From Leishmania martiniquensis (Eukaryota > Euglenozoa > Kinetoplastea > Trypanosomatida > Trypanosomatidae), in NCBI RefSeq assembly GCF_017916325.1, contig NC_090163.1:686001-750000 (forward strand): a stretch of DNA of 64,000 nucleotides, given 5' to 3'. The first letter of the stretch is position 1. The number at the start of each line of letters is the position of its first letter. This document shows, in pieces, positions 26,734 through 34,540 of this stretch. Under the pieces are notes generated by a model. The model had not been told where the DNA came from, made no database searches, and was given only the letters and a program-made list of their open reading frames with translations. The position numbers were made by a program, and so were the translations under genes.

Positions 26734-28088
26734 CTCGACCACTGTACGCTTCTGTAGGGCGGTGGAAACGTGGGGGGGGGGGGGGGGGGTCGGACTGCAG
26801 CGAGAGGAAGCCAGGTGCGTTTGAGATGAGGCGGTAGAGATAGAAAGAGAGATGGCAGTGGTCTGCTGTGCCGTGGGTGCTGCTGGTAATCTGCGCCAAG
26901 TCGCCCCTTTCGAGGTGACCAACTGTGTTTGTGTGTGTTGGGGGTGTGTGTCTGTCGTCGATGGAAGTCGAGAGGTCTTTCTATGAACGTGGATTCTTTC
27001 GCTGGCTGGTGCACCTTCGCAATGCGTTATTTATGCGTGTGCGTGTCTGAGCTGATGTGCGTGTGTCAGCACTTGTAGATCTGTATGGGCTTACGCGTGA
27101 GTGAGTGAATGCCGGTGTTGGGCCGATGTCACTGTGAACCACTATGAAGTATGTAAGTCTCGAGGTGCTAATGGTGATGGTGGGGGGGGGGCGTAAATGC
27201 TGCTGGAGCGCAGCACGGGCAAGTAGAGCGAGGCACACGCCGTCACGAAGGAGCAGGAAGATGCAGAGGGAGAGCACTTGTGAAGAGAGGGAAGGGAGGG
27301 TGAGGCGAGCTTGAGGTGTAATCGGCTCGTTCTCCTCGAAAGGCACCCAAAGAGCACACAAGGGCCCGTCAACACTGCAGAGGCTGGATCGCCAGCGGAG
27401 GCGGTTGACAAGATTTGCCCTGGCGAGAGGCCGAGCGCGCGAAAGGCCGCATCAGCAACAGGAGAGCGAGAGACAGGTTTATGAGCCCTCCTCGAAAGCG
27501 CAGCGCTGGGGCTGAGCAAAAAAGAGTACACCAGGCGCAGCAAGATAGAGATCGGGGGTAGCGAGAGGGGGCGCGGAGAGATCGCCTGGCGCCGCTCAGA
27601 AAGTGCGCGACGAATGGAATCACAGACGCGCACGCACCGACACACGTACAACACCACCGCACGCCCTCTCATCATTTCCTGCACAGGCGGAAGTGAGCTA
27701 AACGTTTGCTTCTTTGGCCCGAGCCTGCCGCGCCTCAGCAGATACTGGAGAGGAGAAGAGATGAGGGAGGGGAGAGGGCACTTCTTCGTACCCAAGACGA
27801 CGCATGCCGATCACCGCGCGCCACGGATCGCAGAAACGAGTGTGTGTGTGTACATACCTGCGTTTGGTGCGTGGTGGATGTTCCTCCCTTTCGTTTTTCG
27901 TCCTCGCGCCTTTGTCGGGTGAGGCGGGCCGGACGTACGAGCGGCCGCCACCCGAGGAGGGCAAAGGGACGCGCCCGCGTGTGAAGGTACCGTGGTGGAA
28001 GAGAAAGGGAGAGAGAAAGGGCGCGCGCACTGAGAGATGGGCAGCTGCAGTAGTCGAGCCCACCAACGCCCTTGCCGCTGGCCCAGTT
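26734..28088. other. Spacer between the SNF2/RING gene and RPA1
   Basis: About 1.35 kb, no gene supported. Holds the RPA1 leader, GT-rich repeats (26930-26955, 27025-27065), a G10 run at 27181-27190, and the SNF2 gene 3' UTR. The 217-residue minus-strand frame at 27142-27795 is Ser/Pro/Leu low-complexity and was not accepted. Confidence 0.55.
26752..26789 (-). promoter_or_regulatory. Poly-C tract and trans-splice acceptor of RPA1
   Basis: An 18-base homopolymer (G on the plus strand at 26772-26789, C on the transcribed strand) is followed by CCGCCCTACAG with the AG at 26753-26752, leaving an 18-nt leader before the ATG. Confidence 0.5.
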
Positions 28089-31000
28089 CTATTCCTCCGC
28101 GTCCGCTTCGTCCTCCTCACTGCTGTCGTCATCGTCGCTGCTCTCACTCGACTCCTCCGGTGCAAACAGCTCCAATAAGTCGGCTGTGCGCAGCCGCCCG
28201 TCCCGGCTTCCGCCGCCGTCAGCAGCAGTTGCGCCCGTTTCGCCGTTGTGAAAGCAGTACGTGCTCAGCGCGCGTTTCCGCTCACACAGCTGGCTGATGT
28301 TCTGCTCAACGGTTCCCTCAGCAATGAGCTTTGTGATGGTGACCGGCTTAGTTTGGCCAATACGATGAATTCGGTTGAGCGCCTGCTCCTCTGTGCCAGG
28401 GTTCCACGACGGCTCCATCAGGAAGCAGTGGTTGGCACAGGTCAGGTTCAGCCCTACGCCGCAGCTGCTTGTTGTAGCGAGAAGGACACGCGGCGATGCT
28501 GGCTGGCTCGCGTCGCCAAAGAGCTTCAGTAAAGAATGCTTTTGTTTCATCGACATCGACCCGCTATAAATCGCGCACGACACCCCAGCCGCCTGTAGCC
28601 AGTGCTGCGCGTAGCGAAGGTAAACCAGAAAGGCGCTGAACACCACCACCTTGTCGTCTGCTGGCAGAGAGCGGATAGTGTTGATCAGGTACTGCGTTTT
28701 CGAACTGAGCTGCAGGCTCCAGTTGCTCATGTCCGTTAGATCCGAATTCAGCGGCACTTCTGGCGCCGACTCGGCCGCACTCTCACGGCCGTCAACACCG
28801 CCAGCAGACTCCTGTGGCTGCTGCGATGCAGGGTCTAGAAGCTCCACCGGCACCAGTAGCAGCTCTGACGGCTTCGCGCTCCGCTTGCATAGAGGGCACC
28901 GCCGCGTCGCCTGCAAAGCGTGCGTGATGCACTCCACGCAGAAGACGTGTGCGCAGGGAAGAATAGCAGGACGGTTCACTGTGTCGAGGCAGATAATGCA
29001 CTCGCGTGAATCCAGCTTTTGCTGCCTGATCTCCTCGACGAGAGACTGGAAAAACTCGCCGGCTTTAACGGTCCGCAGCCGGCGGAGGACCACGCCGTCG
29101 ATGAACGCGTCGATGGCGCGTGCCGTCCGCTGATCATCCTCCCGCTGCTGCCGTGCCGCCTCACCACCCGCGTTCTTGGCGGTTGCGGAAGCGCAGTCAG
29201 GCCCGCGCAACGCAGCGGTGGTACCGCACTCGGCCTCTGCGCCCGGCAGCCGGTGGCAGCGACGGAGTGCTGCGACGACGATGTACGGGTGCAGGCACGT
29301 TTGCCGGCAGCGCATAAGCATTTCAAAGGCAGTTGTGAAGGTCGTCAGCGGTGTTCGGGTCGCGTACACGTCGCGGTCACGCAGCGCGTTCAGCTTCTGT
29401 GTTGCATTGGCGTGGATCGACTGATAGAAGCGCATCTCCTCGCGCGACAGCCGTATCGTGTGGGTTATCATCTGCTTCGGCGGCAGTTCGAGTATGGGCC
29501 TCCCATCCACGATAGAGTCTGGCGTCCGACGGAGCAAGATGGAGCCGAACAGGATGCTGAGCGCCGTCACGGGGCGCGGATGGAGAGGGTCGAGGTTGTA
29601 GTAGCGCACAATCTCGCTGTTCCACCATGCAAGAGAGCTGAAGTGCGGCACGTCCAGGAAGCGGAGGAGCGGGTAGAGGTCGTTGAGACTGTTCTGCACT
29701 GGTGTCGCCGTCACCACCCAACGACAAACGCCACTGAGCTTGAGGCACGCGCGACTCTGCTGGGTGCGCATGTTGCGCATGTAATGGGCTTCGTCCAGGA
29801 TGATGCGACTCCAGCGGATCATGAACAGTTTGTCCACCTCTGTCTGCAGCCGCCGGTCAACATCGTACGTGGCGGCGCTGGCGTGGCCAGACGCTACCGC
29901 GACGGCATCGTCGGTGTCGGATAGGTTAAACGCCATCACAGACGCCGCGCCTCCGCTCTTCGCTGCCCGACTCGTCGTATGTGTCGGGCGAATGTCGGAG
30001 ACGGGCGACTGCTTGTGAGAAAGCGTCTTGTACGTGGTCAGAACGTAGTCGTAGGATTGTGCCACCTGGAAGAGGCTGAGGCGGCGCTTGCGAGCTCCAT
30101 AGTAGACAAGAATGCGCAGCGGCGCAGAGGCAGGTCGCTCCACGCAGCGGTGTATCTCACTCACCCACTGCTCCAGGAGTGAAGTTGGGCAAACAATGAG
30201 GGTCGCTGTGGACTCGACTAAGGAGCCGGTCACGCGATCGACTCGAGGCGCCCGCGTCGTCTCGCACAACGCGATCAGCGTGCGGGTCTTGCCTAGCCCC
30301 ATGTAGTCGGCGAACACACCACCGCGCACGGTGCGCGCCATCTCCTGCCCTCTGATGGACATGCTAGCATCGTCCTCTGCGCCGCTGTCAGGAGTGCAAG
30401 AGGCCACAGCTGCACAAGGAGGGCGCGACGCCGTTGTCGAAGGAGAAGAGGAGGGCGCTGCCAAGCAGCGATTCTCAGCAGCAAAGTGGGCACCATTCGT
30501 CAGAGCACCGTCTTCGCCACGGCTTCCCCCGCCCACAGTGCAGCCGCTCCCAGCGTAGGTCACGTCATCCTCCGAATCCGCACACCTCTCGGTGTCGTTT
30601 TCAAAGGCGCTGATTGCCTTATCCTTCAGGATAAGTGAGCCGGTGTCCTCGACCGGCGCGCGAGCGTGGTTCAGTTGGTGCTGCTCACGCGAGAGCAGCC
30701 AGTGCAGTGCCTGGAGTTGAAAGGGGCGCAGCTCTGCACGTGCCCGCATCGACGCGGGAACAGCGGCGCATGGCAGCGCATCGAACTTTACCGATTGCAG
30801 CGTCTCCAGAAAGCGAACGAGTTCGCGGTGGTCAGCGGCGTCATGCGCCGCCGCCTCTTCCTCGCTACTCCGCTCTTCCTCGCTCTCCTCATTATCGTCG
30901 CCGCTTTCAGAGGAAGACAAGGCCGAAGACGAAGTGCTGCGGCTGCCCAGCTCAACAGGAGAGGAAGAAGAAGCCTCCCTGGCCGCCGCCTGCAGCGCCA

Positions 31001-32018
31001 CACGCGATGCAGTGGCGCTGACAACAGAGGTCGCCGATTCGGGTGCAGGTGGCGATTGGTATGCGGGCGAACCTTCGCACAGCAGCCGACGGGCGCCTCC
31101 AAAGCCGGCGAGAGCCGTGGGCGGCACTGCTGCAGCGACGGCCGCGCTGAGGCCAGACCGCGTGCCGCGGTACATGGCATCCGGGGGGGGCGCCCTTACC
31201 AAAGAAGCACCGCCGTCCTTCACGTCGGCTGGAAAGGGATCGGAAGCCGCCGTAGCAGTCGCCAGCGGCGATGAGGGCAGCGCACCGTCGCACATTTCGC
31301 AGGTACGCCTTGAGGACGAGTTAAGGAAGGTGCACCGAGGGCACGAAACCTCGCCTGGCCCCGCAGGGACGACTGAATCCCAGCGTGGCCCACCCCCGTG
31401 CGCGGCACCGCTGCCGTGGGTCGCGAGGCCGCTACCAAGCTCAAGACCGTACGCATTTTCAGGTGCAGTAGTGAAGAAGGCCTCAGAAGACGACCCTGGC
31501 ATTGTCGTGCGAGGGCACGCCGGCGAGACCGAAAATGGAGGCGCTCTCGACGACGTTAGCAGCGTCTGGGGCTCCTCTGCGCGGTGGCAACGACGATGGC
31601 AACACGCGCAGCTCTGCATCTGGGACGTGTTCTCCGCTGTGCACCTAGCACACCACCACGTCTGCGGTGAGCGGCTTCGTATTCGATTATGCGCGAGCGA
31701 AGACGCGAGCGCAGGCGCCGCCGTTGCCGGTGAGGCTGCGGACGGCTGTGAAGCGCGGTCATTTCCACCCGTGTGGTCGCCCGAGTTCGAGAGAAGCGAC
31801 ACTTGCAACGTCTCGGGATGACGCGATGCACCTGTGCTACTGTCTCGTGGCTGGCGACGATGAGGACGATGAGTGCCGCCTTGCGCTGCTGAAGTCGGTG
31901 ACGCGCTCGGCGCTGCCGCTGTTCCGCTCTGAAGCTCCTGCTGCCGTTGGATGCCAGCATCGATGGTTGGGGATGAGAACTGGTCCAAGCTGGCCAAGAA
32001 GGCATCCACGTCCTCCAT
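28089..32018 (-). CDS. RAD5/RAD16-like SNF2 ATPase with RING and two RanBP2-type zinc fingers
   Basis: The 1,309-aa protein has two RanBP2-type zinc fingers (C123/C126/C137/C140 and C226/C229/C240/C243) in a disordered N-terminal third, then an acidic stretch at 370-390. The SNF2 ATPase starts with LRPFQLQALHWLL at 430, has GLGKT at 574-578, and DEAH at 742-745. A C3HC4 RING lies between the helicase halves (C1007, C1010, C1022, H1024, C1027, C1030, C1041, C1044), followed by the helicase C lobe with NRIHRIGQTKPV near 1215-1226. The C-terminus (about 1285-1309) is Asp/Glu/Ser-rich. A RING inside an SNF2 core is the RAD5/RAD16/HLTF arrangement: DNA-dependent ATPase plus probable ubiquitin ligase, in repair or damage tolerance. 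No HIRAN domain is seen, so RAD16-like is preferred. The residue after the Asp preceding GLGKT is Tyr (DYMGLGKT) rather than the usual Glu. Confidence 0.9.
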   Translation of the reverse strand: MEDVDAFLASLDQFSSPTIDAGIQRQQELQSGTAAAPSASPTSAAQGGTHRPHRRQPRDSSTGASRHPETLQVSLLSNSGDHTGGNDRASQPSAASPATAAPALASSLAHNRIRSRSPQTWWCARCTAENTSQMQSCACCHRRCHRAEEPQTLLTSSRAPPFSVSPACPRTTMPGSSSEAFFTTAPENAYGLELGSGLATHGSGAAHGGGPRWDSVVPAGPGEVSCPRCTFLNSSSRRTCEMCDGALPSSPLATATAASDPFPADVKDGGASLVRAPPPDAMYRGTRSGLSAAVAAAVPPTALAGFGGARRLLCEGSPAYQSPPAPESATSVVSATASRVALQAAAREASSSSPVELGSRSTSSSALSSSESGDDNEESEEERSSEEEAAAHDAADHRELVRFLETLQSVKFDALPCAAVPASMRARAELRPFQLQALHWLLSREQHQLNHARAPVEDTGSLILKDKAISAFENDTERCADSEDDVTYAGSGCTVGGGSRGEDGALTNGAHFAAENRCLAAPSSSPSTTASRPPCAAVASCTPDSGAEDDASMSIRGQEMARTVRGGVFADYMGLGKTRTLIALCETTRAPRVDRVTGSLVESTATLIVCPTSLLEQWVSEIHRCVERPASAPLRILVYYGARKRRLSLFQVAQSYDYVLTTYKTLSHKQSPVSDIRPTHTTSRAAKSGGAASVMAFNLSDTDDAVAVASGHASAATYDVDRRLQTEVDKLFMIRWSRIILDEAHYMRNMRTQQSRACLKLSGVCRWVVTATPVQNSLNDLYPLLRFLDVPHFSSLAWWNSEIVRYYNLDPLHPRPVTALSILFGSILLRRTPDSIVDGRPILELPPKQMITHTIRLSREEMRFYQSIHANATQKLNALRDRDVYATRTPLTTFTTAFEMLMRCRQTCLHPYIVVAALRRCHRLPGAEAECGTTAALRGPDCASATAKNAGGEAARQQREDDQRTARAIDAFIDGVVLRRLRTVKAGEFFQSLVEEIRQQKLDSRECIICLDTVNRPAILPCAHVFCVECITHALQATRRCPLCKRSAKPSELLLVPVELLDPASQQPQESAGGVDGRESAAESAPEVPLNSDLTDMSNWSLQLSSKTQYLINTIRSLPADDKVVVFSAFLVYLRYAQHWLQAAGVSCAIYSGSMSMKQKHSLLKLFGDASQPASPRVLLATTSSCGVGLNLTCANHCFLMEPSWNPGTEEQALNRIHRIGQTKPVTITKLIAEGTVEQNISQLCERKRALSTYCFHNGETGATAADGGGSRDGRLRTADLLELFAPEESSESSDDDDSSEEDEADAEE

Positions 32019-32062
32019 GGCCGCCGGCGACAGCTTCTCCGCCTCACCCTACAGCGCCTTCG

Positions 32063-32087
32063 CTTCACGAAAAAAAAGCCAAAACGC
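32063..32087 (-). promoter_or_regulatory. Trans-splice acceptor of the SNF2/RING gene
   Basis: Minus strand GCGTTTTGGC plus T8 then CGTGAAG; the AG at 32064-32063 gives a 44-nt leader before the ATG at 32018. Confidence 0.4.
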
Positions 32088-32537
32088 ACTCAGACACTAC
32101 GAGACAGACAGAGAGAGCTAAGCTGGGGCGGTCAATGGGGGAGTCCTCCTGGTGGGGAGGGCGGCTGGCGGTTCTGCTGCTGCTTCGTCAGCCCCCTCGC
32201 GCTTAGATGTGTTGGCCGCGACGTCTCAGATTGTGTGCCACTGGTACGGATCCTTAGGCAGGAGGAAATGATCGCTATGGGGTACGCCCCGTGCGAGCCT
32301 GCGTGTGCGGGCAGGCGTGCAGGAGGCGAGCGAAACGTCAGGTGGGCAGAGAAGGCCCAGTAGCGAGGCGGCAAGAGGGGCGTAGGAAGGAAGAGCAGCA
32401 GCAGCAGCAGCCAGGACGAGGGAGGTAACAGCAAACGCAACGGCGACGCAGCTGCAGACGAGGCAGCACCCACCTCACAAGTGCACACGCACACACACAG
32501 ACACATAAGCAGGCACTTGAGCTCGCCCATCGTCGCC

Positions 32538-32550
<13 letters not shown>

Positions 32551-32571
<21 letters not shown>
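32551..32571. repeat. GT dinucleotide microsatellite
   Basis: Ten GT units on the plus strand (CA on the transcribed strand), continuing a shorter GTGCGT-rich run from 32541. It lies in the 3' UTR/spacer side of the methylthioribulose-phosphate dehydratase gene. Confidence 0.9.
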
Positions 32572-33118
32572 CCACCGCCACAACGCCTTCTCCTCGCCCA
32601 CACTCTTTTCTCCCGGTGGGTCTCTCCCTCTCTCGCAGAACTCATCACCAGGTGGACCTCAGCCGCCTTTTGGCATGTGGGGGGAGGGGGGTTGTTCCTG
32701 CTTCGCTAATGTAACACATCGCTTAACCGCACGCAGATGTGATATCGTGCACCTCTGTTACCAGAGCGTTCGCACGTGATGGCCGGCAAGCATGCGATCC
32801 ATTTCTCGATGATGGGAGCAGCACCAACGCTCGTGCCTGTCAGACAGAATGAGGGAAGTGAAGGAGAGGCGGGCAAAGTGAAAAGTTTTTTCGTGCTCTC
32901 TATCTCTCGTCAAGACAGGTCCATCACGTGTAGCGCACAACAGTCTTCTCTCTCCCCCTTTCACTGGCATAGGTGTGTGTGTGTGTGTGCTTCCACCGCC
33001 GTCACAGCAGCACCCTTTTACACGCATATACGCACATGCATGCGCGCGTCCGTTCGAAAGGCAAGTGCGCGCGTGTATGGGGTGCCGCACCACAACACTG
33101 CGTTGCTCGAAACCACCG

Positions 33119-33796
33119 TTAGACGGACTTCGGCTCCCACTCCAGGCCCAGTGTCCTCATCTTGATGGCCAGGCCCATCAAGTAGTCGATACACTCCACA
33201 GCGCCCTTGGCCTTCTGCCAGGTGTCGGCCCATACGTACATGCCGTGCCGGCGCACGAGCACCGCACACGACTCGGGGTACCGCTGCATGCACTCAGCCA
33301 TGGAAGCCGTCAGGTCCTTCTCAAAGTCAGTGTTCTCGATGATTGGCACGACGAGTGTATCGCGGAAGCCGAGCGCTTTCTGCGTCATGTTGTTTGTGAT
33401 CCCCTTAATCATCTCAACGTGCGAAATGCGGAACTCACGGTCGCACAGGAGGCTGATGAGAACGCAGTTCACCGAGTGCGTGTGCAGGCACGCCCCGGCG
33501 TTACGCAACCTGTACGCGTTGAAGAAAAGGGGTGTGCATTCCGACATCTTGAGCTGCTTCTCCCTCGTGCGCGGCTCCTCGACGACGTCTTGGCTGGCAT
33601 TCAGAACAAAAATTTCAGTCGGCTGGATTCGCTCCTTCTGCACGCCGCTGGGGGCGACGTAGTAGCGGTCGCCCATCTTGATGGAGATGCCGCCGCCCGT
33701 GCCGGTGGCCCAACCGAGGCTGTAAAACGTCCGGCAGAGCTCCGGGATGAGGTTGAACGGGTGCTCCGGATGAGACTCGGGAAGAGTGACGGACAT
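33119..33796 (-). CDS. Methylthioribulose-1-phosphate dehydratase (MtnB/APIP family)
   Basis: The 225-aa protein starts at the ATG at 33796; upstream in-frame sequence is CA-rich leader. It is a class II aldolase-fold enzyme: [10 protein letters not shown] at 31-40, [10 protein letters not shown] at 47-56, the CTPLF segment with C87, zinc ligands H105 and H107 in LHTHS and H184 in RRHGMYVW, and the probable catalytic Glu E128 in EMIKG. This pattern fits the methylthioribulose-1-phosphate dehydratase subfamily rather than fuculose aldolase or adducin. The enzyme dehydrates MTRu-1-P to the diketo intermediate of the methionine salvage pathway, recycling methylthioadenosine from polyamine synthesis. 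It is cytosolic in other eukaryotes. Other pathway genes are not in this window. Confidence 0.9.
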   Translation of the reverse strand: MSVTLPESHPEHPFNLIPELCRTFYSLGWATGTGGGISIKMGDRYYVAPSGVQKERIQPTEIFVLNASQDVVEEPRTREKQLKMSECTPLFFNAYRLRNAGACLHTHSVNCVLISLLCDREFRISHVEMIKGITNNMTQKALGFRDTLVVPIIENTDFEKDLTASMAECMQRYPESCAVLVRRHGMYVWADTWQKAKGAVECIDYLMGLAIKMRTLGLEWEPKSV

Positions 33797-34540
33797 GCTT
33801 TCGCGTCCCGGGCAGCTTGATATCTGTGCGTGTGTATATGTGCGAAAAAATCTGTTGGCGGGGCTCCTCCTTTGACGTTCACGGCATGCGAAAACGTGGA
33901 GAAGGCCACACACACACACGAGACGGCGAGCCAAAGAGTTGCGTGTAGGTTCAAGCGTAAGAGAGACAGAGAGCGCCGAAAAGGGGGGAGGATAGGAGGT
34001 TGACAAGTTTCGAGGCAGAGTTGCCAACGAGCGCACGTATACGCCACAGCAGGGGTGTGCGTGCGAGACTTTGCCTTCTCATCATGCGAGTCCGTCCTTC
34101 ACCTCAAGCACTGGGGGGAGGGGGACCTTCTAGAGACGTCACCGAAGCCGTAGTCTATGGGATAGCGGGCGGCCTGGAAGCAGCAGACGTGCAGCACTGC
34201 TGCTGAAGCGTCGCACAGAGCGGTAGAAATAGCACGTGGATGCTGAGAGCATCACAGCTGGCAGGAAAGAAGGCGTCAACAGAACTGGAGTAGACCGGCG
34301 CAGCACGTGAGCGAGAGAGTAGAGGGGGAGAGGGATAGAGAGGGGGGAGGGGCGGAAGAAGAGATCTAAGATGAAGCGAATGGTGAGCACGATGATGCTG
34401 TCCGGGAGAGATGGAGAGAGAGAAACAAAAAAAAAACGAATACGCACGCGCCCCTCCCCTCCCCCGTTCTCGTACGGAACGGCAGCGGCGGTAAGAAGGG
34501 GAAGCGGGAGGAGGGCGAGGGGAGGAGAAGCGGCAGGTGC
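33797..34540. other. Spacer between the kinesin gene and the MtnB-type gene
   Basis: About 740 nt with no gene. Contains a CA repeat at 33910-33920, a possible splice acceptor for the MtnB-type gene (AG at 33825-33824), purine-rich plus-strand sequence at about 34308-34362 and an A9-10 run near 34427-34436. Confidence 0.6.

Larger units (their letters stand above)
32019..33118. other. Spacer between the MtnB-type gene and the SNF2/RING gene
   Basis: About 1.1 kb, no gene seen. Contains the SNF2 leader, an AGC repeat at about 32395-32412, the GT microsatellite at 32551-32571, and another GT repeat near 32972-32990. Confidence 0.6.

Noticed and set aside
27142..27795. 217-codon minus-strand frame
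   Set aside because: Ser/Pro/Leu-rich translation of pyrimidine-rich spacer without domain or conserved motif.
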